Assembly: GCA_963829995.1 (NCBI GenBank)
Contig: CAWHKW010000009.1
Span: forward strand, 68,732 to 132,731
DNA length: 64,000 nt
DNA from: JACCZX01 sp963829995
GTDB taxonomy: Bacteria > Pseudomonadota > Gammaproteobacteria > Burkholderiales > Burkholderiaceae_F
Direction of reading: 5' to 3'
This document shows, one piece after another, positions 25,031 to 33,533 of the stretch. Position 1 is the stretch's first letter. The number at the start of each line of letters is the position of its first letter. Position numbers and translations under genes: made by a program. The notes below the pieces were generated by a model. It searched no databases and had not been told where the DNA came from. It saw nothing but the letters and a program-made list of their open reading frames with translations.

Positions 25031-25483
25031 CTATGAAACGTTTTCCTTGGGAATGATCGAGATGCCGCCGCTGCGCTCCAGCACCGCGTACCTGATTTGA
25101 TCCAGCCGTTCGATGCCCTGCAGATGGCGGGCCGCGCTAAGCACGTCGTCGACGTCGACCCGCGCCTTGTCCATCCGATCTTGCAGGGCCACGCCGTCTT
25201 CGACGATCACCAGCGGGACATCGTCGAGCCATTTATCGACTTTCTTGGAGCGACGCTTCAGCAATGACAGTCCAATGTCCAGCGTCACCAGTGTGATGAT
25301 GACGATCAGCGCGTTGGTGATCGAAAAGTCCTCCCCGAGCAATGCCTGTTGCGTCGCTTCGCCAATGATCAGCAGCAGCACGAAGTCGAAGGTGGTGATC
25401 TGCGCCAGCGAGCGCTTGCCAGACAGCCGCATGATGATCATCAACCCGATGTAGATCGCGGCGGCGCGCCAGACCGAGTCCAT
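25031..25483 (-). CDS. DUF421/YetF-like membrane protein
   Basis: A 150-residue inner-membrane protein. Three hydrophobic helices (about residues 2-20, 35-50, 55-75) are followed by a soluble YetF domain with PLVIVEDGVALQDRM. The family pattern RLSGKRSLAQITTFDFVLLLIIGE (split over residues 19-42) is clear. Function is unknown; the Bacillus homologues are spore-associated or stress-related. The ATG at 25483 gives the family's start. It is eight bases behind the next upstream gene, with which it probably forms an operon. Confidence 0.85.
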   Translation of the reverse strand: MDSVWRAAAIYIGLMIIMRLSGKRSLAQITTFDFVLLLIIGEATQQALLGEDFSITNALIVIITLVTLDIGLSLLKRRSKKVDKWLDDVPLVIVEDGVALQDRMDKARVDVDDVLSAARHLQGIERLDQIRYAVLERSGGISIIPKENVS

Positions 25484-25491
25484 GCATTGCC

Positions 25492-26037
25492 TCAGGGATA
25501 GACGAAGTGCGCAAAAAACACCGGCGCAGCGCCGTCGACGGCTATCCACCCTTCGTGCCGGCCTATCGACTCCGGAACCAGCTCAAAGCGGATGGTCGCT
25601 GCGGCTGATGCAGCGCGGTCGAAGACGAAGACGTGCTGGCGATCGGCAATCGACGTCGAGGTCGGCGGCGGTGTGATGGTTCGCACATTCATCGCGCCGA
25701 GATACTGGTCACTGATGGATAGGCGCATCGGCCGCGCACTTGCCGATGCGGTGACATTGACTTCAAGAGTCGTGGAGGACGAATACCGTGCAAAGCGCGC
25801 GTACCGAACCTCGGTCAAGCGGGACGAGTCGGATGCCGTGGCGAGCTCAACGATTCCACCGCCACCGAAAACACCGGCGAGCGCGGCGATAATCACAAGC
25901 AACATCGCGGCCCAACCAAAGCGCTCGACGCGCCACTGGCGCCGTTGAAATCCGATGTCGTCGTCAAACGGAGCCCGGTGGGAAAGGCCGCCCGCCTTCC
26001 GGGATGAGCCGGTTTCGCTGGACTTGGGTTTCGTCAT
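25492..26037 (-). CDS. Single-pass membrane protein of unknown function
   Basis: A 181-residue protein: a charged cytoplasmic N-terminus (about residues 1-40), one transmembrane helix (GWAAMLLVIIAALAGVFGGG, about 42-61) and a beta-rich extracytoplasmic domain of about 120 residues. The start MTKPKSSETG at 26037 is chosen because upstream in-frame codons have shadow-like composition. It is directly upstream of, and probably cotranscribed with, the YetF-like gene. Similar single-pass partners of DUF421 proteins occur in other proteobacteria, but I cannot name a family. Confidence 0.65.
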   Translation of the reverse strand: MTKPKSSETGSSRKAGGLSHRAPFDDDIGFQRRQWRVERFGWAAMLLVIIAALAGVFGGGGIVELATASDSSRLTEVRYARFARYSSSTTLEVNVTASASARPMRLSISDQYLGAMNVRTITPPPTSTSIADRQHVFVFDRAASAAATIRFELVPESIGRHEGWIAVDGAAPVFFAHFVYP

Positions 26038-26205
26038 AGTCGTTCGTCGATCCAGAGGCATCCAGCAAGGCGTGTTCCCTGCGTTCGCCGCCGCGGCGCT
26101 GCACAGCCGGCGATCATGCCGTTGGCCGCGGAAGACCGTCATGCGCTGAGGGGCCGACGCGTTCAGCGCCGGCCGTGACCTACCTCGCGCCGCAGACCAA
26201 CGGGC

Positions 26206-26625
26206 TCAGCGCCACAACACTTCGTTGATTTTCTTCTGGGCAGCGCGCGAAATCATCACCAGGCTGTGCGCCAGGCGTCGTCCATGCGAAGGGTCCGTCG
26301 GGTCGGCCGTCTTATCTCGATTGACGGTGTTCCGGACCAGCGCTCGGTCGAGGGTCGCCGCCGGGACGCTTCGCTTCTGGTTGTGCGCCTGGTCGATGGA
26401 GCCGTCGCTCTTCACCTTGAAGCGCTGACAATAGAACCGAACGATCTCTTTCGGTTTTTTGTTTTCCAGCCGGCATACGACTGTCGCAATGTCGACCGTC
26501 TGGCCGGCAAAGTTCTGCAGCACGGCCCGGCGCCCAAACAGGAATTCTTCGAACGTCGTCTTCGACAAGGGCAGTGCGTCGTCACCACGCACGAGGAAAA
26601 TTCGATAGCCGATACTTTTTTTCAC
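26206..26625 (-). CDS. Conserved-looking hypothetical protein
   Basis: A 139-residue basic protein beginning MKKSIGYRIFLVRGDD, with no signal peptide or membrane segment. Codon choice is like its neighbours, and a purine-rich AGTG/GAG stretch precedes the start. The C-terminal half is Arg/Asp-rich. I do not recognise the family; nothing in the context suggests a role. Confidence 0.55.
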   Translation of the reverse strand: MKKSIGYRIFLVRGDDALPLSKTTFEEFLFGRRAVLQNFAGQTVDIATVVCRLENKKPKEIVRFYCQRFKVKSDGSIDQAHNQKRSVPAATLDRALVRNTVNRDKTADPTDPSHGRRLAHSLVMISRAAQKKINEVLWR

Positions 26626-26710
26626 TCTTCGCTTTATGCAGGATGCGCCGCGATCGATTTATCAATCAGGCGCGAAGCAGATCGTTGTACTTGCCGGAGC
26701 GGCGATAGTC

Positions 26711-27130
26711 TCAAAAGATCGGGCCCTTGAGGCCCGATGCGGATGACTTGAAACGGCTAAGCCGAATGCGGGTGCTGACGCACGCTTGCAATAACGCAGC
26801 ATGCCTAGCGCCGCGCGGCACCTTGCGCACTTCGTCCAGAATTTGATCGGGCTCGACCGGCTTGACCATGTGAAGGTCGAAGCCAGCGTCGCGCGAACGT
26901 TGCCGATCTTCGTCTTTGCCCCAGCCGGTAACGGCGACGAGCACCATGCCGTTCATTCCGGGTTGGCCGCGCAGCCGGCGTGCCAGCTCGAAGCCATTGA
27001 CGCTGGGTAAGCCGAGATCGAGAAACGCGATCTCAGGCCGAAACTCGGCGGCGACGGTCTCGGCCGAGATGGCCTCGAATGTGGTCCGCACGTCGTGGCC
27101 CTCGAACTCCAGTAGCGCCGAGAGACTCAA
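26711..27130 (-). CDS. Response-regulator receiver domain lacking its N-terminus
   Basis: A 139-residue reading frame with a receiver domain that starts at the equivalent of helix 1 (SLSALLEFEGHDVRT). The phosphorylatable Asp is present (IAFLDLGLPSVNGFELARRLR region, split), as are the Thr and Lys (AVTGWGKDEDR, MVKPVEP), but the first strand with its Asp-Asp pair is missing and upstream codons do not supply it; they run into the end of the next gene, nine bases away. Only TTG is available as a start. The Mg2+ pocket would be incomplete, so it is probably a decayed gene or an atypical receiver. It resembles the receiver domain of the hybrid kinase at 36991. Confidence 0.6.
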   Translation of the reverse strand: MSLSALLEFEGHDVRTTFEAISAETVAAEFRPEIAFLDLGLPSVNGFELARRLRGQPGMNGMVLVAVTGWGKDEDRQRSRDAGFDLHMVKPVEPDQILDEVRKVPRGARHAALLQACVSTRIRLSRFKSSASGLKGPIF

Positions 27131-27138
27131 CGCGAAGA

Positions 27139-28314
27139 CTAGAGGGTAGCCCGCAGATCGGCTCGCACGATATCGAGATATTCACGGTGTTTGCGAATGT
27201 AATTCATCGCGTACGGGCAGATTGGAATGACTGTCTTGCCCTGACCACGAATGTCATCGAGCATCGCACTAACCAGGTGTGATCCGAACCCTTTGCCTTC
27301 GTGTTGCCGCAACACTTCAGTGTGCTTTATCAATATCGACGCTGGGGCCACTGGATCGTATTCGCTGTAACCGACCTCTTCTTCGTCCAGCATCAGTCGA
27401 TAGCGGCGCGCGATGGCGTCGTTTACAAGCTTCAGTTCCTGGCCTGCCGTGGAAGAGTTGAGGAACTGTTCGCTCCAGCGCTCGTGCTCAGGTGCTTTCG
27501 TCAGTCGCTGCATCAGCTTCTCTGGAGCGACGTTCTGCAACTCGCCCGGTGCGGTTCCCGCGAGCACGGCCCGCGCGGTGTCGTACAGCGCCTGCACGCT
27601 GGCAGCGAACCCCTGATGGCCGCGCAGACACACGCGCACGCGGCGGCTGGCAAGGTATTCAAGATCCATTAGCTCGGCCCCCGGACTGCCGAGAATCAGC
27701 GGAAGGCCGACGCTGTCTGCAATTCGATCGAGTTGCGCGCGGGTCTTTAGATACGGAACGAAAAGCGCATTCACTCCGGCCTGCTCATACGCCTGCAGCC
27801 GGCGCACCGCATCGTCGATGTGCGTGATCGCGACAGCGGCGGTGCGCCCGAAAATCGCGATACCCGATTCGCGCGCAGCGGTGACTGCGGCTCGCATTCT
27901 TCCGACGCCCTCTTCTACCGAAGTGAGGCTCGGCTCTTTCGGCGACCCGAACGCACGCGGGAGCAGTGTGTCCTCGATCGACAACCCGGCCGCGCCCGCG
28001 CCCGCGAGCTCCTCGACGGTGCGCATTACGTTCAGCGCATTGCCGAAACCGTGGTCGGCGTCGACCAGCACGGGCAGTTTGCTGGCGCGACAAATGCGGC
28101 GCGTCTGCTCGGCGAGCTCGGTCAGCGTGAGCAGCATCAGGTCCGGCGCGCCGAGCACGGCGAACGATGCGACCGAGCCGCCGAGAAGACCGACCTCGAA
28201 GCCCACCTCGTCGGCGATGCGAGCCGACAACGGATCGAACACCGAGCCGGCGATCACGCAGCGGTCGCCAGCGAGCAGTGCTGCGAGTTTCTTACGCTTG
28301 TCCTGAAGGTTCAT
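27139..28314 (-). CDS. PEP-mutase/isocitrate-lyase-type enzyme fused to a GNAT domain
   Basis: A 391-residue fusion. Residues 1-288 are a TIM-barrel enzyme of the isocitrate lyase/PEP mutase superfamily, with the metal motif VDADHGFGNALNV (about 83-95) and SIEDTLLPR (112-120). The overall sequence is closest in character to the Pseudomonas PA4872-type oxaloacetate decarboxylase (start IAGSVFDPLSARIAD). Residues about 300-385 form a compact YidJ-type GNAT acyltransferase domain with EGKGFGSHLVSAMLDD and the signature IPICPYAMNYIRKH. The two are in one continuous frame. The substrate of either half cannot be read from sequence. Confidence 0.85.
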   Translation of the reverse strand: MNLQDKRKKLAALLAGDRCVIAGSVFDPLSARIADEVGFEVGLLGGSVASFAVLGAPDLMLLTLTELAEQTRRICRASKLPVLVDADHGFGNALNVMRTVEELAGAGAAGLSIEDTLLPRAFGSPKEPSLTSVEEGVGRMRAAVTAARESGIAIFGRTAAVAITHIDDAVRRLQAYEQAGVNALFVPYLKTRAQLDRIADSVGLPLILGSPGAELMDLEYLASRRVRVCLRGHQGFAASVQALYDTARAVLAGTAPGELQNVAPEKLMQRLTKAPEHERWSEQFLNSSTAGQELKLVNDAIARRYRLMLDEEEVGYSEYDPVAPASILIKHTEVLRQHEGKGFGSHLVSAMLDDIRGQGKTVIPICPYAMNYIRKHREYLDIVRADLRATL

Positions 28315-28388
28315 ACGTCGTTTGCGCTTCGTGCCATCTGGTTAAGCACCGATACTACGCACGAGGGTTGGACCGGTGAAAGCGAGCT

Positions 28389-29381
28389 TCACGTGGACAG
28401 AGCGACCGCGGTGCCGCGCCCCGTTTCCACGGCTCTCTCGTACGTCGCGGCCGCAGCAGCGACGTCCTGAAGCGCCATGCCGGTGCTGTCGAAAACGACA
28501 ATCTCGTCCGGCGACAGTCGACCTCGCTTGCGGCCCGCAACTATCTCGCCGAGCTCGGCGTGGACGCTCTCGCGCGACAGGATGTCTGCTTTGATCGCGT
28601 GGTGAAGGTCCCCGATGGCCACGCACTGGGCCGTTACGTCCGTTACGAGTGTCACCGAGGCGAGCAGTGCGGCATCGAGTTCCTGTTTTTCCTCGCTATC
28701 GGCGCCGACTGCCGCGACGAAAGTGCCGGGAGCGAGAAATCCGTCGAACAAGAGCGGCTGGCGCGACGGAGTACAGGTCACAACGATCGCGCTCGCGCGC
28801 GAGGCCGCTCGTAAGTCGTCGACTGCCGTTGCGTCGAGACCCAGTTCGTCCTCGACTTCGCTTGCAAATCTTTGCGCGCGTTCCCGGTCGATGTCGAACG
28901 CAAGGACCTTGCGGATCGACCGAACGCGCGCCAGCGCGACGAGCTGGGCGCGGCCTTGGACACCGCAACCGCAGACCGTCACGACCGCGGCATCGGGCCG
29001 AGCGAAATGCTGCGCGGCCACCGCCGTGGCCGCCGCTGTACGCAACGTGGTGATAGATGCCGAGTCAAGCAAGGCCAGCGGCACCCCCGTGTCTGCATCC
29101 GAGAGGACGACAACGCCCTGAATCCGCGCGAGACCCAGAGCTGCGTTGCCATTGAAGTTGCCGTTCACCTTGGCTGCGAAATAGTGCCGACGACGGCGCA
29201 GTAGGCCCGACTTGATGTGGAAGCCTCCACCCAGAGTCGCCACGCCAAGGACCGCCGGCGGGGGCGTCTCGCCGCTGCCGTGCGCACGGAACGCTTCCTC
29301 GACTGCGGCGCGGCACGCGTCCGGACTGAGAAGCGCCTCTACGTCGCTTCGCGTGAGGACGAGCGTGACCAAGTTCGTCAA
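28389..29381 (-). CDS. Ornithine cyclodeaminase/mu-crystallin-family enzyme
   Basis: A 330-residue NAD(P)-binding enzyme of the OCD/mu-crystallin family, which includes ornithine cyclodeaminase, alanine dehydrogenase and ketimine reductases. The substrate-side GGGFHIKSGLL and FAAKVNGNFNGN, and the Rossmann motif TVCGCGVQGRAQLVAL (about 133-148), are as expected, as is DSTGMALQDVAAA at the C-terminus. The start appears to be TTG at 29381; no ATG or GTG fits better. It is transcribed away from the chr operon and shares its upstream region, so it might come under the same operator. Confidence 0.85.
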   Translation of the reverse strand: MTNLVTLVLTRSDVEALLSPDACRAAVEEAFRAHGSGETPPPAVLGVATLGGGFHIKSGLLRRRRHYFAAKVNGNFNGNAALGLARIQGVVVLSDADTGVPLALLDSASITTLRTAAATAVAAQHFARPDAAVVTVCGCGVQGRAQLVALARVRSIRKVLAFDIDRERAQRFASEVEDELGLDATAVDDLRAASRASAIVVTCTPSRQPLLFDGFLAPGTFVAAVGADSEEKQELDAALLASVTLVTDVTAQCVAIGDLHHAIKADILSRESVHAELGEIVAGRKRGRLSPDEIVVFDSTGMALQDVAAAAATYERAVETGRGTAVALST

Positions 29382-29406
29382 GGGGATTGACTGCGCGTCA
29401 TTCTTT

Positions 29407-29442
29407 TGTAGACATTAGCACACTGAAGTAATAATATCTACA
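29407..29442. promoter_or_regulatory. Palindromic operator upstream of chrB
   Basis: The half-sites TGTAGACATTAGCA (29407-29420) and, on the other strand, TGTAGATATTATTA (29442-29429) agree at 11 of 14 positions and leave an eight-base spacer. The sequence is much more AT-rich than its surroundings and ends four bases before the chrB ATG. It is a likely site for autoregulation by ChrB and would cover the ribosome-binding region of chrB. Confidence 0.6.
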
Positions 29443-29445
29443 CAA

Positions 29446-30384
29446 ATGCGATGGCTACTACTAGTACTGTCCCTTCCGACTGAAAATGCCACCGTGCGCA
29501 TGCGCGCGTGGCGGGCACTGCGTGCTGCAGGCGCCGCAGTGCTGCGCGACGGCGTTTATCTGCTGCCGGCGCGTGATGACTGCCGCGTGACGCTCGAAGC
29601 GATCGCGCTGGATGTGCAATCGGGCGGAGGCGTCACCCATCTGATGCTGGCGGACGAGCCTCGCGATGCCGGGTTCGCCGCGTTGTTTGATCGCGGCGAA
29701 GACTACGCCGCGCTGCTCGATGAGATCCGCGCGACGAGCGACACGCTCGAGCCGGATACCGCGCTCGAGGGGTTGAAGCAAACCCGCAAGCTGCGCAAGG
29801 CGTTCATTGCACTGGCCGCTACCGACTTCTTTGCCGGAGAGGCGCGCAAGCAAACCGATGCCGCCTTGCAAGAGCTCGAACTTGCAGCGAACCGCCTGCT
29901 GACACCCGATGAACCGCACGCGGTACGCAGCGCGATCAAGCGATTGAGAATCGAAGACTACAAAGGTCGCGTTTGGGCGACGCGCCGGCGCCCCTGGGTC
30001 GATCGCCTCGCATGCGCGTGGCTGATCCGGCGCTACATCGACCGCAAAGCACGCATCGTGTGGCTGACCAAACCGAAAGACTGTCCAGCCAAGGCGATTG
30101 GATTCGACTTTGACGGCGCCACTTTCAGCCACGTCGGTGCGCGCGTAACGTTTGAAGTGATGCTGGCGAGCTTCGGCTTCGAGCAGCCCGCGCTCAGGCG
30201 CATCGGCGCCATCGTTCACCATCTGGATGCGGGCGGCGTGCAGCCGCCAGAGGCAAGTGGCGTTGAAAGCGTCCTTGCCGGACTGCGCGATTCGATCGAG
30301 GACGACGATCAACTCGTCAAGGCCGCGTGCGCCGTGTTCGACGGGTTGCTGGTCTCGTTCGAAAAAGCTGGGCAAGCTGAATGA
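29446..30384 (+). CDS. chrB: Chromate-responsive regulator/resistance protein ChrB
   Basis: Regulator of chromate efflux. The 312-residue protein has the two-part ChrB layout: an N-terminal PaaX-like winged-helix region (about residues 1-150, starting MRWLLLVLSLPTENATVRMR) and the C-terminal ChrB domain (about 165-305, with RRRPWVDRLACAWLIRRYID and FDFDGATFSHVG). ChrB represses the operon and releases it with chromate in characterised systems; that is family knowledge. The ATG follows the palindromic operator directly, with no good Shine-Dalgarno site, and the stop overlaps chrA (ATGA). Confidence 0.92.
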   Translation: MRWLLLVLSLPTENATVRMRAWRALRAAGAAVLRDGVYLLPARDDCRVTLEAIALDVQSGGGVTHLMLADEPRDAGFAALFDRGEDYAALLDEIRATSDTLEPDTALEGLKQTRKLRKAFIALAATDFFAGEARKQTDAALQELELAANRLLTPDEPHAVRSAIKRLRIEDYKGRVWATRRRPWVDRLACAWLIRRYIDRKARIVWLTKPKDCPAKAIGFDFDGATFSHVGARVTFEVMLASFGFEQPALRRIGAIVHHLDAGGVQPPEASGVESVLAGLRDSIEDDDQLVKAACAVFDGLLVSFEKAGQAE

Positions 30385-31736
30385 CTGCGCCGCTCCCACT
30401 AACGGCGGATGAATTCGCTCCCGCGCCGATAACCTTCTGGGCAGCGTTTCGCTTCTGGCTCAAGCTTGGCTTCATCAGCTTCGGAGGGCCGGCCGGACAG
30501 ATTTCGATCATGCATCAGGAGCTGGTCGAAAACCGGCGCTGGATTTCGGAGCGCCGGTTTCTGCACGCACTGAACTACTGCATGGTGCTGCCCGGCCCGG
30601 AGGCGCAGCAACTTGCCACCTACATCGGCTGGCTGATGCATCGCACTTGGGGCGGCATCGTCGCCGGTGCGTTGTTCGTGCTGCCGTCGCTGCTGATCCT
30701 GATCGCGTTATCTTGGATCTACGTCGCTTTTGGCAACGTACCCCTGGTCGCCGGCCTGTTCTACGGCATCAAACCCGCAGTCACAGCGATCGTGCTGCAG
30801 GCGGCTTACCGCATCGGCTCGCGCGCACTGAAGAATGAATGGTTGTGGGCGATAGCAGCAGCATCGTTCACCGCGCTCTTCGCTTTGAACGCGCCGTTTC
30901 CCGCGGTCATTGCAGCGGCGGCAGTGATCGGTTATGCCGGCGGGCGCCTCGCACCCAAAAAATTCGCCATCGGCGGCGCGCAAGGCACATCGAACAAATC
31001 GTTCGGCGCGGCGGTCATCGACGATGACACACCGACTCCCGCGCACGCAACGTTCAACAGACATCGCTTCGCAAGGGTCGCGCTGGTCGGCCTCGGCCTG
31101 TGGCTGGTTCCGATGTCAGTGCTGATCGCGGCCTACGGTTGGGATCACGTTTTCATGCAGATGAGTTGGTTCTTCACCAAAGCGGCGCTGCTGACGTTCG
31201 GCGGCGCCTACGCGGTCCTGCCCTACGTTTATCAGGGGGCGGTCGTTCACCACGGCTGGCTGACACCGGCACAGATGATCGACGGCCTTGCACTCGGAGA
31301 AACCACGCCGGGGCCGCTGATCATGGTGGTGGCTTTCGTGGGCTTCGTCGGCGCCTATGTCGACGCCCCGTTCGGTCCGGGCAATCCGTTCCTCGCCGGC
31401 GCAGTGGCGGCCACGTTGGTGACGTGGTTCACGTTCCTGCCCTCGTTCCTGTTCATCCTCGCGGGTGGCCCGTTTGTTGAGAGCACGCATAACGACCTCA
31501 AATTCACGGCGCCGCTAACCGCCATCACCGCCGCGGTGGTTGGCGCGATCATCAACCTCGCGCTGTTCTTCGGTTACCACGTGCTGTGGCCGACGGGTCT
31601 CGCGGGCAGCTTCGATTGGATCTCTGCATTGATCGCAATCGCCGCAGCAGTGGCCCTGTTTCGATTCAAAGCGCATGTGATCAGCGTGATCGCCGCGTGC
31701 GCGGTCGTTGGCTTGTTGGTGCGGCTTGTTTTTTGA
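30381..31736 (+). CDS. chrA: Chromate efflux transporter ChrA
   Basis: Inner-membrane chromate/anion exporter of the CHR family. The 451-residue protein carries two homologous CHR domains: the first includes GFISFGGPAGQISIMHQEL (about 32-50) and MVLPGPEAQQLATYIGW (about 71-87), the second TFGGAYAVLPYVYQGAVV and DGLALGETTPGPLIMVVAF (about 302-320). About 10-12 helices are predicted. It is translationally coupled to chrB. Confidence 0.95.
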   Translation: MTAPLPLTADEFAPAPITFWAAFRFWLKLGFISFGGPAGQISIMHQELVENRRWISERRFLHALNYCMVLPGPEAQQLATYIGWLMHRTWGGIVAGALFVLPSLLILIALSWIYVAFGNVPLVAGLFYGIKPAVTAIVLQAAYRIGSRALKNEWLWAIAAASFTALFALNAPFPAVIAAAAVIGYAGGRLAPKKFAIGGAQGTSNKSFGAAVIDDDTPTPAHATFNRHRFARVALVGLGLWLVPMSVLIAAYGWDHVFMQMSWFFTKAALLTFGGAYAVLPYVYQGAVVHHGWLTPAQMIDGLALGETTPGPLIMVVAFVGFVGAYVDAPFGPGNPFLAGAVAATLVTWFTFLPSFLFILAGGPFVESTHNDLKFTAPLTAITAAVVGAIINLALFFGYHVLWPTGLAGSFDWISALIAIAAAVALFRFKAHVISVIAACAVVGLLVRLVF

Positions 31737-31748
31737 AGGGAGAATCAA

Positions 31749-32093
31749 ATGGACCGAATCAGTCCCCACGAGCTGGCCGAATGGCAAACGGCTCATCGAA
31801 CATTCACGTTGCTCGACGTGCGGCGCAAGGCGGTGCGCGCTGCCGACGCCGCCGACCTTCCGAACGCGCGCTGGCTGGATCCCGAGCAGGTGTTCGCGTG
31901 GAAAGACGAAGTCCCGCGCGATCGCCCGGCCATCGTTTATTGCGCAAAAGGTCATGAGATCAGCCAGGGCATCGCCGCGACGCTGTGCGCGCTCGGCTTG
32001 GACGCACGTTTTCTGGTCGATGGGTTTGCGGGTTGGCGTGCGGCACAGATGCCGCTGACTTCACACCCCGTCAAAGACGGAGATCAGACATGA
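31749..32093 (+). CDS. Rhodanese-like protein of the chromate operon (ChrE-like)
   Basis: A single rhodanese domain of 114 residues, with the active-site loop YCAKGHEISQGIA (Cys about residue 65) and the family starts FTLLDVRRK and GFAGWRAA. In Cupriavidus a rhodanese-type gene called chrE belongs to the chromate cluster, and its place here between chrA and the ChrB-like gene fits. Chromate-glutathione handling has been proposed for such proteins, but is not shown here. The stop overlaps the next start (ATGA at 32090). Confidence 0.85.
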   Translation: MDRISPHELAEWQTAHRTFTLLDVRRKAVRAADAADLPNARWLDPEQVFAWKDEVPRDRPAIVYCAKGHEISQGIAATLCALGLDARFLVDGFAGWRAAQMPLTSHPVKDGDQT

Positions 32094-32542
32094 AATGGAT
32101 CACCCGCGAGCGCCCGAAGATCGATCGCATCGCTTGCCCTTGGCTGGTGGCGCGCTTCATCGACCGGGAGCCGGAGTTCATGTACGTCCCGAGCGGCGAT
32201 GTACTGAGCGTCGCCGACAAAACCGCGGCGATTCCGTACGACATCCCGGGGGTCGAACTGACGCACGACGGCGAGCTGTGCAGCTTCGACGCGTTTCTGA
32301 AGAAGTACCAGCTCGACGATCCGGCGCTGCAGCGACTGGCGTTGATCGTGCGCGGGGCCGATACCTCACGTCTCGCACTGACACCGGAGTCCGCCGGCCT
32401 GTATGCGATATCGCTCGGGTTGTCGCACGACTTCGCCGACGATCACGAAATGCTCAGCCACGGCATGGTGATGTACGACGCGCTGTATGCGTGGTGCAAG
32501 CATTGCCAGAGCGAGTCGCACAACTGGCCGCCGCAAAGTTGA
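32090..32542 (+). CDS. Stand-alone ChrB C-terminal domain protein
   Basis: A 150-residue protein equivalent to only the C-terminal half of ChrB: compare its start (ERPKIDRIACPWLVARFIDR) with RRRPWVDRLACAWLIRRYID of the full ChrB upstream. The N-terminal winged-helix part is absent, so it should not bind DNA in the same way. It retains Asp, Arg, His and Cys residues that could bind metal or oxyanion (CSFDAFLKKYQLDD; a His-rich HDFADDHEMLSHGM). It is the last gene coupled in the chr operon. Confidence 0.85.
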   Translation: MKWITRERPKIDRIACPWLVARFIDREPEFMYVPSGDVLSVADKTAAIPYDIPGVELTHDGELCSFDAFLKKYQLDDPALQRLALIVRGADTSRLALTPESAGLYAISLGLSHDFADDHEMLSHGMVMYDALYAWCKHCQSESHNWPPQS

Positions 32543-32657
32543 GTGCATCACTGCCAGCGCGTTTCCGCCTAGACGCTGCGCGCGGCCCATGTTGCTGCCA
32601 GCAGCAACAGGAAGCCCGCGAAAGGTCGCGCGATGCCGCAAGGCACCCACGCGCCAA

Positions 32658-33533
32658 ATGATCGTTCACGTCGTAGACGGAACCTACGAGCTGTTCCGGC
32701 ACTTCTATGGCCTGCGTCGCTTCAACAAAGGCATCGACCGCCCCTATGGCGCTGCGATTGGCGTACTGAACACGGTGCTCGAGATGATCGAAGGCGGCGC
32801 CGTGCATATAGGCGTTGCCACCGACCACATCATCGAGTCGTTTCGAAATCGCCTGTGGCCCGGGTACAAAACGGGCGCGGGTATCGATCCCGCCCTTTTC
32901 GCACAGTTCCATCCACTCGAAGAAGCGCTGGCTGCGATGGGCGTCGTCGTGTGGCCGATGATCGAACTGGAGGCCGATGACGCGCTCGCATCTGCCGCGA
33001 GGATTGCATCCGAAGATGCGCGTGTCGAGAAAGTCTGCATCTGGACGCCCGATAAAGACCTCGCGCAGTGCGTGCGCGGTGAGCGCGTCGTTCAGATCGA
33101 TCGCAAGTCGAAACAGATCCGCGACGCCGACGGTGTGCGGCAGAAGTTCGGCGTGGAGCCGAGTTTGATTCCGGACTTTCTGGCTCTAGTCGGCGATTCG
33201 GCCGATGGCTATCCGGGCATCTCCGGGATCGGAGCCGTGTCCGCCGCGCGCCTGCTCAATCGCCATGGAGCGATCGAAAAGTTTCCCCCGGCTGTGCTCG
33301 GCAATCGCCTCGACCAGGCATTGCTGTTCAAGAATCTCGCGACGTTAAGAACCGACGCAGCACTGTTCAGCAATGCGGATGAACTGGCGTGGGACGGTGC
33401 TACGAGGCAATTCCTTTCGTGGACCGAGCGTATGCAGGCGCCCGGTCTGCTCGGCCGCTGCAACAAGGCAGAGAAAGCGCGAACTGCAGCCGCGAGCGCT
33501 TCGTTACCGTCGCGGGACCGACCGGCGAAATGA
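32658..33533 (+). CDS. FEN-like 5'-3' exonuclease (stand-alone Pol I 5' nuclease domain)
   Basis: A 291-residue protein homologous to the 5' nuclease domain of DNA polymerase I. Metal-binding acids are seen in MIVHVVDGTYELFRHF (residues 1-16), MIELEADDALASAA (about 100-113) and WTPDKDLAQCV (about 126-136). The helix-hairpin-helix motif reads GDSADGYPGISGIGAVSAARLL (in two parts, about 178-199). Removal of RNA primers or flaps is the expected role. The ATG at 32658 is the family start. It may be cotranscribed with the chr operon, 115 bases downstream. Its last 30 bases overlap the convergent gene. Confidence 0.85.
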   Translation: MIVHVVDGTYELFRHFYGLRRFNKGIDRPYGAAIGVLNTVLEMIEGGAVHIGVATDHIIESFRNRLWPGYKTGAGIDPALFAQFHPLEEALAAMGVVVWPMIELEADDALASAARIASEDARVEKVCIWTPDKDLAQCVRGERVVQIDRKSKQIRDADGVRQKFGVEPSLIPDFLALVGDSADGYPGISGIGAVSAARLLNRHGAIEKFPPAVLGNRLDQALLFKNLATLRTDAALFSNADELAWDGATRQFLSWTERMQAPGLLGRCNKAEKARTAAASASLPSRDRPAK

